64,000 nucleotides of DNA from Bacteroidaceae bacterium (GTDB lineage Bacteria > Bacteroidota > Bacteroidia > Bacteroidales > Bacteroidaceae), in the NCBI GenBank assembly GCA_017615835.1, contig JAFZZI010000005.1:45832-109831 (forward strand), given 5' to 3'. This document shows, one piece after another, positions 17,088 to 25,254 of this stretch (within the stretch, counting starts at the first letter, position 1; every line of letters begins with the position of its first letter). A model generated the notes under the pieces. The model searched no databases, was not told the DNA's origin, and saw only the letters and a list, made by a program, of their open reading frames with translations. A program made the position numbers and the translations under genes.

Positions 17088-18793
17088 TTATAAAAATTGA
17101 AATAAAAATGCAAGACGACATAAACCTCCTATATATTGATCTGTTCTGTGGGGCAGGCGGTACGTCATCGGGCGTGGAGTATGCCCGCGTAGAGGGTGGA
17201 AAATGCGCCGAGGTGGTGGCCTGCGTCAACCATGACAAGAACGCCATTCTCTCACACATGGCTAACCACCCGCATACGCTACACTTCACCGAGGATATCC
17301 GTACACTGGAGTTATCGCCGATGGTGGCAAGGCTACAGGAGAGAAAGGCAGAGTATCCGCAGGCAAAGGTGGTGCTATGGGCGAGTTTGGAATGCACAAA
17401 CTTCTCGAAAGCGAAAGGTGGACAGCCGCGCGATGCCGACAGCCGGACGCTGGCCGAACACCTGTTCCGATACATCGAGGCGCTGCAGCCCGACTACATC
17501 CAGATTGAGAACGTGGAGGAGTTCATGTGCTGGGGCGAACTCGACGAGCACGGTAAGCCTATCAGCAAGCGCCGCGGCACCGACTACATGCGCTGGGTGA
17601 TGAACGTATGCGACTACGGCTACGATTTCGGATGGCGCATACTGAACGCTGCCGACTTCGGGGCGTACACCAGCCGCAAGCGCTACTTCGGGCAGTTTGC
17701 GCGGACGGGACTGCCGATAGCCTTTCCCGAACAGACCTACGCCAAGAACGGTGACGAGGGCGGCATGTTCAAGATGTACAAGAAGTGGAGAGCCGTGCGC
17801 GATGTGCTCGACTTGAACGACGACGGTGAGAGCATTTTTACACGACGCAAGCCGCTGTGCGAGAAGACGCTGGAGCGTATCTATGCAGGGCTGGTGAAGT
17901 TTGTAGCTGGAGGCAAGAAGCAACACGAGGAATATTTGATACGCTACAACAGCGTCAGGGCGCAGGACACGGTGAAGTCGCTTGATGAGCCGTGCGGCGT
18001 GGTGACGACGGAAAACCGATTCGCCAAGGTGAAGTGCCAGTTCCTCTCGAAGCAGTTCAGCGGCGACCCGGCGGGCAAAAACATTGACATCAACCAGCCC
18101 GCCGGTACCATCACCTGCAAGGACCATCACGCCTTCGTAACCGCCTACTACGGCAACGGATTCAACACGAGTCTGGACGAGCCTAGCCCCACGGTCACTA
18201 CCAAGGACAGGATGTCGCTGGTGTCGCCGCAGTTTCTCGATAACCAATACGGAAATGGTAATCCCGTATCCATAGATTCACCTTCTCCTACGGTGGTCAA
18301 TAATCCCAAGCAGAGTCTTGTCACCTGTAAGCCGTGGGTAATGAGCACAAATTTCAATAATATTGGAAGTTCTAATGACGGCCCCGCGCCAGTAATTACA
18401 GCTAATCATAAATATCATTATCTGATGAACCCTCAGTTTGCCAGTAATGGCGGCAGCATCGACAAGCCCTGCTTCACGCTTATTGCCAGGATGGATAAGA
18501 TGCCTCCATATCTGATTACAACCAAGGAGGGCACCCTCGGCATCGCTATCTACGACGACGACAGCCCCTGGATGTGCCGGGTCAAGGAGTTTATGGCCGC
18601 CTACGGTATTATAGACATCTGCATGCGGATGCTCAACATCGGCGAACTGAAGCGAATCATGGGCTTTCCTACCGACTACGTGCTGGTAGGCACACAGGCT
18701 GAGCAGAAGAAGTACATAGGCAATGCTGTGGAGGTGAACATGAGCCGTGTGCTCTGTGAGGCCCTGAGTCAGAGATTAAGGAATACAGCATAA
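17084..18793 (+). CDS. DNA (cytosine-5) methyltransferase
   Basis: A 569-residue protein. Motif I is LFCGAGGTSSG; the catalytic loop is SLECTNFSKAKGG, with Glu instead of the usual Pro before the catalytic Cys; IENVEEFM follows; the C-terminal motif is KYIGNAVEVNMSRV. Between residues about 290 and 480 there are five imperfect repeats built around D-x-P-x-P-T-V-x-x-x-x-x (for example SLDEPSPTVTTKDR, SIDSPSPTVVNNPK), probably the target-recognition part. Modifies cytosine, likely for anti-restriction. ATG 17108 is an alternative start. Confidence 0.9.
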   Translation: MIIKIEIKMQDDINLLYIDLFCGAGGTSSGVEYARVEGGKCAEVVACVNHDKNAILSHMANHPHTLHFTEDIRTLELSPMVARLQERKAEYPQAKVVLWASLECTNFSKAKGGQPRDADSRTLAEHLFRYIEALQPDYIQIENVEEFMCWGELDEHGKPISKRRGTDYMRWVMNVCDYGYDFGWRILNAADFGAYTSRKRYFGQFARTGLPIAFPEQTYAKNGDEGGMFKMYKKWRAVRDVLDLNDDGESIFTRRKPLCEKTLERIYAGLVKFVAGGKKQHEEYLIRYNSVRAQDTVKSLDEPCGVVTTENRFAKVKCQFLSKQFSGDPAGKNIDINQPAGTITCKDHHAFVTAYYGNGFNTSLDEPSPTVTTKDRMSLVSPQFLDNQYGNGNPVSIDSPSPTVVNNPKQSLVTCKPWVMSTNFNNIGSSNDGPAPVITANHKYHYLMNPQFASNGGSIDKPCFTLIARMDKMPPYLITTKEGTLGIAIYDDDSPWMCRVKEFMAAYGIIDICMRMLNIGELKRIMGFPTDYVLVGTQAEQKKYIGNAVEVNMSRVLCEALSQRLRNTA

Positions 18794-18812
18794 ACAATAA
18801 TATCAAACAGTT

Positions 18813-19682
18813 ATGTCTGACGAAATAAAAATCAATGGCAAGGCCATCTATACAACCAAAGGGGCGGCCAAGGAATATGGGCGCATCGGGTGTAACTTCT
18901 ACACGGGATGCCCTCACAACTGCGCATACTGCTATCTTAAACGAGGCGCGCCCAGCAAACAACTGGGCGGTACCGAGGTAAGGCTGAAGAAATGCCTGGC
19001 AAGTGAAGAAAGAGCATTGGAGATATTCTGCGATGAGGCCCGTCGACACATCGACGCGCTGCAGCGGTACGGCATATTCTTCTCATTCACCACTGACCCG
19101 ATGATCCCGGAGACGCGCAGCCTGACATTCTCGGCCCTTAACTTTACGATGTACAACGGAATCCGCGCCAAGGTATTAACCAAGGATGCTACGTTTATTA
19201 CGTACAAACGGATGGTGCTCAACATGAAGTCTAACACTGCTAAGGAGCTTGTGGAGTTTGGTTTTACCCTTACGGGTCGTGACGATATGGAACCTAACGC
19301 ATCATGCAATCACGACCGCATCGAGGCTATGCACCAATTGCACGACAACGGCTTTAAGATCTTTGCCTCGATAGAGCCAGTTATTGACTGGCAGCATGCA
19401 CGGATGGTTATCGACTTATCGCTGGATTGTTGTGATCACTATAAGATTGGTCTTCGCAGTGGCGTCAGGAAAGACTACTACGACCTTTTATCCAGTGGCA
19501 TGAATATCCGCGAGCTTACCGAGGAGATTGTGCGTGCCGGCCGCACTGTCTATCTGAAGGAGAGCACTCGGGCCCTGCTGCGCCGCTGTTTTAAGGAAGA
19601 GGAATGCAATCGTATCCTCGGCCTCACTGTTGATATGGACGGGAACAGGATTGACAACCTTAAAAAAGAGATAAGCGCATGA
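18813..19682 (+). CDS. Phage radical SAM protein (DUF5131 / Gp37-Gp68 like)
   Basis: A 289-residue protein with GCPHNCAYCYLKRG (C33, C37, C40: CX3CX2C) after an N-terminal basic/Gly region (GKAIYTTKGAAKEYGRIG). This pattern fits phage radical-SAM proteins annotated as DUF5131 or Gp37/Gp68, distantly like spore photoproduct lyase. SFTTDPMIPE, then FASIEPVIDW and IGLRSG, are further conserved-looking segments. Substrate unknown; DNA-lesion or base chemistry is possible. Confidence 0.8.
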   Translation: MSDEIKINGKAIYTTKGAAKEYGRIGCNFYTGCPHNCAYCYLKRGAPSKQLGGTEVRLKKCLASEERALEIFCDEARRHIDALQRYGIFFSFTTDPMIPETRSLTFSALNFTMYNGIRAKVLTKDATFITYKRMVLNMKSNTAKELVEFGFTLTGRDDMEPNASCNHDRIEAMHQLHDNGFKIFASIEPVIDWQHARMVIDLSLDCCDHYKIGLRSGVRKDYYDLLSSGMNIRELTEEIVRAGRTVYLKESTRALLRRCFKEEECNRILGLTVDMDGNRIDNLKKEISA

Positions 19683-19876
19683 TACATTATGGAAAGGAAC
19701 CGTCAGGTAATCTGATTATCAGTATCAATCCGGATGAAGTAGGAGAAGTCTATGATTTGCTGCAGTCTGCCGGATTATTACAGTGCCGCACATTGGGAGA
19801 ATTGGGATGTTATATCCTGAAGGAGTATGCCGATGACATTGAAAAATATCGCCGTCGTATAAAAACAGATATATAA
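19679..19876 (+). CDS. Small protein, 65 aa
   Basis: It overlaps the end of the radical-SAM gene by four bases (ATGA). Mixed alpha/beta (NLIISINPDEVGEVYDLL). A+T-richer than the preceding gene. Function unknown. Confidence 0.6.
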   Translation: MIHYGKEPSGNLIISINPDEVGEVYDLLQSAGLLQCRTLGELGCYILKEYADDIEKYRRRIKTDI

Positions 19877-19877
19877 T

Positions 19878-20144
19878 ATGAGTGAAAAAGTAGTTATTCC
19901 AAAGACAGTAGAAGAAGCCATTGAGTTTCTTGACGGGCATCTTAAAGAAGATGATAAGGAGTTTTTGATTGAGAAAGGCGCAATAGCTGCCCATTCTACT
20001 TTGGGCCGTTGGATCAGAAACAATTGGGGGTTGTGGAAAAGTTCAGAACTTAAAGGATTGCTCATGGAAAAAGGATTTTCTGATCCGGACGAGATGTCTA
20101 ATTATATTATTGAAGAATATATTAAGCATTTAAAGAAGAATTGA
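19878..20144 (+). CDS. DUF6794-like small protein
   Basis: An 88-residue protein reading VIPKTVEEAIEFLDGHL, then LGRWIRNNWGLW and PDEMSNYIIEEYIKHLK. This matches, from memory, the short DUF6794 family of Bacteroidota and their phages. It is wholly helical. Role unknown. The start lies one base after the previous stop. Confidence 0.65.
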   Translation: MSEKVVIPKTVEEAIEFLDGHLKEDDKEFLIEKGAIAAHSTLGRWIRNNWGLWKSSELKGLLMEKGFSDPDEMSNYIIEEYIKHLKKN

Positions 20145-20159
20145 AAACCGCAGAAGATT

Positions 20160-20684
20160 ATGAACAGAATAGTTGAACAGGGAAACCGCCAATTCTGCGA
20201 TGCGCCAATAGACATGAACGTCCTGAATGAAAACCTGCGGAACAGCAAACGCACGGTAATTGACTCTGGGAATGTTGATATCATAAGAGCCATGGAACTA
20301 TCTCACATGCTGCGAGGTAATGACAAGAACGGCTTGATTAGGCCTATACCCTACAATGAGATAAAGAATGACACTCCTGATACGCTTAATACGGTGATGC
20401 AGGCTATTGGCTTGTACACCTTTCCAACACAAGAGCTGATAGATTTCCTTCGCCAGGAGATTGATGACGATCCTGCGTATGAGCCACATTCTGCCATTGA
20501 GATCTGTGCCGGCACCGGATGGATAGGCCGCGCTCTCGGCATACCTATCACAGACAGCCATATACAGGAGCGTCCGGATATACGCGACACTTACATCATT
20601 CAAGGAGCCATACCAATAATATACCCTGCCGATGTAGAAAATCTTGACGCCTTGGCCGCCGTACGCAAGTATCATCCGGAGTAA
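20160..20684 (+). CDS. Rossmann-like phage protein, possibly truncated
   Basis: A 174-residue protein; the C-terminal part has AIEICAGTGWIGRALG followed by a TDSHIQ segment and VENLDALAAVRKYHPE, a pattern like a SAM-dependent methyltransferase fold. It stops directly after this strand-helix, where a longer product would be expected. The following 220 bases are open in another frame, so a frameshift or deletion is possible. Confidence 0.6.
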   Translation: MNRIVEQGNRQFCDAPIDMNVLNENLRNSKRTVIDSGNVDIIRAMELSHMLRGNDKNGLIRPIPYNEIKNDTPDTLNTVMQAIGLYTFPTQELIDFLRQEIDDDPAYEPHSAIEICAGTGWIGRALGIPITDSHIQERPDIRDTYIIQGAIPIIYPADVENLDALAAVRKYHPE

Positions 20685-20697
20685 CCTATGGGGCTGC

Positions 20698-20910
20698 GTG
20701 CATCGGACTACTGACGCAGAGAAAGATTGCGCTTACCAGGCGAACGGACAATCATATTCCGCTAAAGCCCAATGGATAAGTGATACGGCCGTCAAGCTGA
20801 TGATGTCTATCCCCTATGAGTGGGTGACTAACGGTATGGGCAAAGCAGAACCAAGACATTTGTATGCGGCCAGGATAGCAAGTGAAATGGCTGATGCTAT
20901 ATTTGGATAG
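20698..20910 (+). CDS. Small protein or shifted 3' part of the preceding gene
   Basis: An open frame from GTG 20698 (no ATG until the MMSIPYEW segment) to a TAG at 20910. It contains AYQANGQSYSAKAQW and MGKAEPRHLYAARIASEM. The lack of a good start and the abrupt end of the 20160 gene suggest either a separate small gene or the displaced C-terminus of one protein. Function unknown. Confidence 0.4.
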   Translation: MHRTTDAEKDCAYQANGQSYSAKAQWISDTAVKLMMSIPYEWVTNGMGKAEPRHLYAARIASEMADAIFG

Positions 20911-20935
20911 CCATAATATTTAATGCAATAAGAAT

Positions 20936-21133
20936 ATGGATAATGAGAACTACGTTCAAGTGATAAGGCAGACTTGGGAGGAAAGATTCAATATGTATAT
21001 GAAACGCCCTAAGAAAGAGCTCGCATCTATGATGGCGGAGGTGGATAAATATATGCATCCGGATGCGTGCATGGAGTTTGCCAGCGAACTGGAGGTGGCC
21101 ATGAAATCAAGGAGTGAGCGATATGGCATTTAA
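20936..21133 (+). CDS. Small helical protein, 65 aa
   Basis: Begins MDNENYVQVIRQTWEERF; predicted all-helical. The stop overlaps the start of the next gene. Function unknown. Confidence 0.6.
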   Translation: MDNENYVQVIRQTWEERFNMYMKRPKKELASMMAEVDKYMHPDACMEFASELEVAMKSRSERYGI

Positions 21134-21452
21134 CCTGGAGAAACTAAAGGATAATGATGCTATCTTCTGGACCTTCCAATGGCCTAAGATACGTGAAGTT
21201 GCTGCCGCTTGCGGATGGGCCGTAGCCATACATGGCTCAGTGGTCCACGACCTTGATTTGATGGCTATGCCGTGGGTGGAAGAACATACTACGGCGGACA
21301 ATCTTGCAGAATGTATAGCATCGGTGGTTGCAAGCAAGGATTTTTACAGAGAACCTATCAAAGATGAAAAAAGCAAACCCAATAACAGGGTGGTATATAC
21401 TATCTTTGCTGCAACCTCATACATTGACCTCAATGTTATAAAAGAAAGATAA
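21123..21452 (+). CDS. Nucleotidyltransferase-like minimal protein
   Basis: A 109-residue protein (ATG 21123 preferred over GTG 21114). It contains WAVAIHGSVVHDLDLMAMPW (G-S then D-x-D) and, later, a beta strand YIDLNVI, the core of the minimal nucleotidyltransferase fold (GS...DxD...D). Similar short phage proteins have this core, but activity has not, to my knowledge, been shown. Small substrate or pseudo-enzyme role is possible. Confidence 0.55.
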   Translation: MAFNLEKLKDNDAIFWTFQWPKIREVAAACGWAVAIHGSVVHDLDLMAMPWVEEHTTADNLAECIASVVASKDFYREPIKDEKSKPNNRVVYTIFAATSYIDLNVIKER

Positions 21453-21458
21453 GAGACA

Positions 21459-21860
21459 ATGAATAAAGCGCCAACATTTAATGAGTTCTGGGATGCCTAC
21501 GGCTTAAAGCGTAACAAGCTGAAGGCGGAACCGGCATGGAACCGGCTGACGGCACAGGAAAAACGGGCGGCCATCGCCGGCATCCCGGCTTATCGCGCCG
21601 CCTGCCAGCAGCAGGGCATCGCCATGATGTACCCCCAAAACTACCTGCGCGACCACCGCTGGCAGGATGAAACGGAAGAGGCTTCAAGTACTAATGCTCA
21701 GGTTTCGGCCAGCGCAACGCAAGGGAAACATATCGCCCCCCGCGAACTGCAGTATCCTGATCTATGGCACCAGCCATCCCAAGAGAAAGAAACCGCAAAG
21801 GGGCTTGCACATGAGATAAACAATTTTCCTTCGGTCCTCGACGACATGGAGACATGGTAG
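21459..21860 (+). CDS. Replication-associated FxEFWxAY-type protein
   Basis: A 133-residue protein beginning with FNEFWDAYGLKRNKLKAEP and AWNRLTAQEKRAAI, then IPAYRAAC and YPQNYLRDHRW. This short module is frequent at the C-terminus of phage helicase-loader or DnaT-like proteins. Here it stands alone with a disordered tail (SSTNAQVSASATQ). A role in loading the replicative helicase is inferred. Confidence 0.55.
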   Translation: MNKAPTFNEFWDAYGLKRNKLKAEPAWNRLTAQEKRAAIAGIPAYRAACQQQGIAMMYPQNYLRDHRWQDETEEASSTNAQVSASATQGKHIAPRELQYPDLWHQPSQEKETAKGLAHEINNFPSVLDDMETW

Positions 21861-21901
21861 GGAGATAAAGTATAGTAATGAATACAAAAGAATAAAGAAA
21901 T

Positions 21902-22657
21902 ATGCCAAAAAGCGAAGTGTATAACATTGACTGCCTGGAGTTGATGAGGAGACTACCAGACAAGGCATTCACGCTGGCCGTGGCCGACCCGCCGTATGGT
22001 ATTGGTGCTGATAAGCCCGCAAAGAAGCCGGGCGTGGTGCGGCAGAAGAATGGAACGTTCCTACCCGTAACGCAGAAGGACTACACCCGCAAGGAATGGG
22101 ATTCTGCCATTCCGCCGCAGGATTTTTTTGACGAGTTGCGCCGTGTCAGCGAGCATCAAATTATATGGGGAGCCAACTATTTTGGCCTGCAGGGCGGCAT
22201 GATTGTATGGGATAAGATGAACGGCAACTGCGATCAGTTTGGTTGCGAGATAGCCTACCAGTCTTATGACCAGCGGACTGATATTGTGCATTATTTATGG
22301 TCCGGCATGCTACAAGGCGAGTCATGTTCTATGGATATCAGTGTCGCCAATCGCCAACGAGGCAATAAACGGCTAAATGAGCTGCGTATTCATCCCACCC
22401 ATAAGCCCGTTGCACTCTATGCCTGGCTTTTGAAGCGCTATGCTTCCGAGGAGGGCTGTATCTTTGACCCCATGATGGGTAGCCAGTCTAGTCGTATTGC
22501 TGCCTACAAATTGGGAATTGATTACGTCGGCTGCGAAATCGACAAGGAATATTTTGACAAAGGGTGCGAGCGGTTTGAGCGTGAATGTCACGGCATTGAG
22601 CGTCTGAAAGACGGCCGCACCGTCATACAGCAGACATTATTCGACAATCTACAATAA
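21902..22657 (+). CDS. DNA adenine methyltransferase, DPPYG type
   Basis: A 251-residue protein with motif IV LAVADPPYGIG (residues 25-35) and a C-terminal SAM-binding motif CIFDPMMGSQSSRIAA near residue 190, where the usual GxGxT is replaced by MGSQSS. This is the beta-class order of small phage N6-adenine methyltransferases. Fourth methyltransferase in the operon; anti-restriction is the likely role. Confidence 0.85.
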   Translation: MPKSEVYNIDCLELMRRLPDKAFTLAVADPPYGIGADKPAKKPGVVRQKNGTFLPVTQKDYTRKEWDSAIPPQDFFDELRRVSEHQIIWGANYFGLQGGMIVWDKMNGNCDQFGCEIAYQSYDQRTDIVHYLWSGMLQGESCSMDISVANRQRGNKRLNELRIHPTHKPVALYAWLLKRYASEEGCIFDPMMGSQSSRIAAYKLGIDYVGCEIDKEYFDKGCERFERECHGIERLKDGRTVIQQTLFDNLQ

Positions 22658-22678
22658 TCTCTCATAAAAACAAATAAA

Positions 22679-22867
22679 ATGAAGGCAAACCTAAAGACAT
22701 TTCTACTGCCACTGCTGTTGCTTGCTGCAGTGGCCGGTGCGCTAGTGTGGCTGCTGCCGGTAAGAGTCACGTTAATCCTCGTTATCATCATTCAAGCGCT
22801 TATGCTCGTGGTATTGGGCGACATACTTAAGGGCCAAAAAGACAACAACCATGAGACGGAAGCATAA
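22679..22867 (+). CDS. Small membrane protein, two segments
   Basis: A 62-residue protein with two hydrophobic helices (LLPLLLLAAVAGALVWLL and TLILVIIIQALMLVVLG) separated by a short basic turn and ending in a charged tail. It overlaps the next gene by 17 bases. Function unknown; a holin-like role cannot be excluded. Confidence 0.6.
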   Translation: MKANLKTFLLPLLLLAAVAGALVWLLPVRVTLILVIIIQALMLVVLGDILKGQKDNNHETEA

Positions 22868-23264
22868 AAACCTGAGCCCTTGGCTTGACTACTTCCAGAT
22901 GTTGCACCGCTACGAACGGGAGGGGTTGCTTCAGACCGAGGTTGCAAAACACGAAGCTTACATCACCCAGTCCGCTCTGCACGCCATCACACCTGGCGAG
23001 GATCCGGCCCTGCAGGTGACCTCTGGTGCCATCCTTGCTACCCTGCACCACATCCGCACCTACTGCGCCTGGATGAGTATCCAAGGGCAGGCCCTCGCCA
23101 AGCCCCTACTCCAGTACGAGCGTGAACCTTTTGCTCTTCATGTTGTCGCCGATGTAAAACCTAACGACCCTATCTATACCCTCCATATCTCTCTTCGGCG
23201 CCACTGGTGGTGGCCATTCCGGAAGCTGGAGAAGGTGGAAGCGATAAACTATAAGGAAGATTAG
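22851..23264 (+). CDS. Hypothetical protein, 137 aa
   Basis: Helical N-terminal two-thirds (YFQMLHRYEREGLLQTEVAK) and a short beta C-terminus ending WWPFRKLEKVEAINYK. No family recognised. It starts inside the preceding membrane-protein gene, suggesting coupling. Confidence 0.65.
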   Translation: MRRKHKNLSPWLDYFQMLHRYEREGLLQTEVAKHEAYITQSALHAITPGEDPALQVTSGAILATLHHIRTYCAWMSIQGQALAKPLLQYEREPFALHVVADVKPNDPIYTLHISLRRHWWWPFRKLEKVEAINYKED

Positions 23265-23266
23265 TA

Positions 23267-23677
23267 ATGAAGTACAAAGTATTGACAGTGAGGCAGCCAT
23301 ACGCCAGCCTGCTCGTGTGCGGAGTGAAGGATGTGGAGAATCGGACCCGCAGAACAAACTATCGTGGCACGGTGCTGATACACGCCGGGGCGAGGATGCA
23401 TGACGTAGTGAGTTTTCTCAGCGAACGGCAGGAGTTTACGGTTGAGGAAATAGCCATTATGATGCAGGTGAACGAAGTGGATGAGCAAAACCTCTTCGGT
23501 TGCATCGTAGGCAGCGTAGATATTGTTGATTGCGTGCGGGACAGTGCATCACCATGGGCAGAGCGCGGGCAGTGGCACTGGGTATGCCGTAACGCCAAGG
23601 TGTTCAGCAACCCCATTCGCGATATAAAAGGCCGCCTTGGCCTGTGGGACTGGGAGGGGAATTTAATTTTGGACTGA
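23267..23677 (+). CDS. ASCH-domain protein
   Basis: A 136-residue protein beginning KVLTVRQPYASLLVCGVKDV, then ENRTRRTNYRGTVLIHAG, the typical ASCH (PUA-like) start that binds RNA or modified bases; GCIVGSVDIVDCV and WHWVCRNAK follow. ASCH proteins occur in phages as RNA-binding or nuclease-like factors. Role here unknown. Confidence 0.8.
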   Translation: MKYKVLTVRQPYASLLVCGVKDVENRTRRTNYRGTVLIHAGARMHDVVSFLSERQEFTVEEIAIMMQVNEVDEQNLFGCIVGSVDIVDCVRDSASPWAERGQWHWVCRNAKVFSNPIRDIKGRLGLWDWEGNLILD

Positions 23678-24256
23678 ATGGCTATGAGCTCGACAAAATC
23701 TCTGCATTATGACCTCTGTATAGAGGGAGCCAAGTGGTTGCATCGACAGAAATGGAACTACGAGAGGTGTCGAAAAAAACCGTGCTACGGGACTGAGGCT
23801 TGTGGCGCCTGCAAGAAATACCGCTACGTGGCTGTGGAACTCTGCACATGGGGCAGTGAGAACACTGACGTATTTGGGCTTGGCACTTTCAATGAAAGCG
23901 CAGTCATCGAGGTTAAGGTATCACACTCTGACTTCATGGCCGACCACAAGAAGTGGTGCCGCTCCGACATAGCCGAACAACTCGGTCAGCAGGCTGGCCG
24001 CCTGCGGTGGTATCTCTGCCCTGAAGGCGTCATCAGCAAAGAGGAGTTGCCTGATAAGTGGGGTCTGCTCTACTGGAACGGCAAGAAGGTCTATCCCGTT
24101 GTCGCCCCCAAGCCGTTTGAGAACACTGCGTCGGCCGACATGAATATCTTGACAAGCATCCTGAGCCGCGAGCATTTCCCCGAAAAGATATTCAACTATC
24201 GCGGTGCACGATCAACTATCCAGCCTAAGACGATCAACGGCGAGGTAGTAAGATAG
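23678..24256 (+). CDS. PD-(D/E)XK nuclease-like (MmcB-like) protein
   Basis: A 192-residue protein. A cysteine-rich insert (KKPCYGTEACGACKK) is followed by VAVELCTWG, a segment with TDVFG, and AVIEVKVSHSDFMADHKKW, i.e. D...E-x-K as in PD-(D/E)XK nucleases of the MmcB/VRR group. The end has LRWYLCPEGVIS. Probable DNA repair or DNA-end-processing enzyme; catalytic assignment is by motif only. Confidence 0.6.
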   Translation: MAMSSTKSLHYDLCIEGAKWLHRQKWNYERCRKKPCYGTEACGACKKYRYVAVELCTWGSENTDVFGLGTFNESAVIEVKVSHSDFMADHKKWCRSDIAEQLGQQAGRLRWYLCPEGVISKEELPDKWGLLYWNGKKVYPVVAPKPFENTASADMNILTSILSREHFPEKIFNYRGARSTIQPKTINGEVVR

Positions 24257-24273
24257 AATCAGATTGCGAATCA

Positions 24274-24693
24274 ATGAAAAATAAGACTATTATGACTGAC
24301 CCAAACAACTCCAATATTATTACACAGGGCCTGTTTTACAGGGTCTCTGGCGACATAAGCCGGCTGCCCATCAAGGACTATCTGGACCACGGCTTTGAGA
24401 CTAAGAGTGACTTCTATCAGGCTGCGAGTGACCTTGTAGAACGTTGGCGTGGCCGTGAGGGTGAGTGTATCGAGGAGCGTGCATGGCATGGTAAAGACGG
24501 TGAGGCCATCGACCAGCGCCACAGGGCCCTGCGTCTTCGCTTCCACGACACCCCTGGCGGTTATCCCGACGAAGCATGGATACCCCTTTATCTTCTCGAA
24601 CCCATCTCCACCCCGGAATACGCTATCCATCGGGACCCCACGCCCGATGAACTCATCGACCGAGAACTCGACGAAGCCTTCGGGTTTGACTGA
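24274..24693 (+). CDS. Last gene of early operon, 139 aa, unknown
   Basis: Acidic soluble protein without recognisable motifs; mid-part RGREGECIEERAWHGKDG. It ends four bases before the stop of the leftward holin-like gene, so the early and late transcription units converge here with no visible gap. ATG 24292 is an alternative start. Confidence 0.65.
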   Translation: MKNKTIMTDPNNSNIITQGLFYRVSGDISRLPIKDYLDHGFETKSDFYQAASDLVERWRGREGECIEERAWHGKDGEAIDQRHRALRLRFHDTPGGYPDEAWIPLYLLEPISTPEYAIHRDPTPDELIDRELDEAFGFD

Positions 24694-24696
24694 AAA

Positions 24697-25185
24697 TTAT
24701 TCGTTTTCCTTTTCTTCAAGGACCTTCATCACTTCCTCCTCCGGAATCTTCAATTTGCTGGCTATCTCCCCGATGAGCGCTTTCTTCAACAACCTAAGAA
24801 AGAGAAAATTGGGGAATAGTATCAGCATACTGGCGCATGACGACCAGAACTCCACCAGGACAATTGCCGCTGCCACCAACGATGTGGCCAGTGTGGAATC
24901 TATAAACTTGTCCAGTCCTACAAACACGAATATGACACAGCCATATACAGCGAGTTTGGCTATGGTGAGCCGTCCCAGTTCGGAGCGCGTAAACCGGCCG
25001 CAATGAATGCTAACCGCGATGCCCCATGCAGCGTCAATCAATGTGACTGCCACGACAAGAAAGATGATGAAAGAATGTGCTGCAAAGTAATTGCCAAGGG
25101 CAAAACCGAGACCCAGCACCCATCCCCATGGAGTTTGTAGGATATGGATCAGTTTATCAAAGAAGTGAGTCAGCTGATGTATCAT
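24697..25185 (-). CDS. Phage holin family protein
   Basis: A 162-residue protein with three or four hydrophobic segments (ALGNYFAAHSFIIFLVVAV, LAVYGCVIFVFVGL, SLVAAAIVLVEFW, MLILFPNFLFL) and a charged C-terminus ending IPEEEVMKVLEEKE. The motif TLIDAAWGIA is typical of the Bacteroidota 'phage holin family' proteins. It makes pores at lysis. The single late promoter at 25206-25242 points to it; the endolysin was not found in this window. Confidence 0.75.
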   Translation of the reverse strand: MIHQLTHFFDKLIHILQTPWGWVLGLGFALGNYFAAHSFIIFLVVAVTLIDAAWGIAVSIHCGRFTRSELGRLTIAKLAVYGCVIFVFVGLDKFIDSTLATSLVAAAIVLVEFWSSCASMLILFPNFLFLRLLKKALIGEIASKLKIPEEEVMKVLEEKENE

Positions 25186-25205
25186 TTTGTGGTTATTATT
25201 TGATA

Positions 25206-25242
25206 TGCAATTTCATCATTACGTGAACAAAAATCAAGGGCA
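25206..25242 (-). promoter_or_regulatory. Late promoter 1 (holin)
   Basis: TGCCCTTGA (reverse strand, 25242-25234), a 19-bp spacer, GAAATTGCA (25214-25206), about 20 bases before the holin start. The -7 box differs from the consensus at its first base. Confidence 0.6.
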
Positions 25243-25254
25243 CGGAGAAAAGCG

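Noticed and set aside
17375-18247. 290-codon reverse frame
   Set aside because: Lies wholly within the C5-methyltransferase, which has clear motifs in the other strand.
20644-20697. TTG start upstream of the 20698 ORF
   Set aside because: Lies inside the 20160 gene and adds an unlikely Pro/Trp/Ser-rich start; GTG 20698 or a frameshift is more plausible.
22679-22867. Second holin candidate
   Set aside because: Two hydrophobic helices fit, but it lies in the early operon far from lysis genes, so it is left as a small membrane protein.
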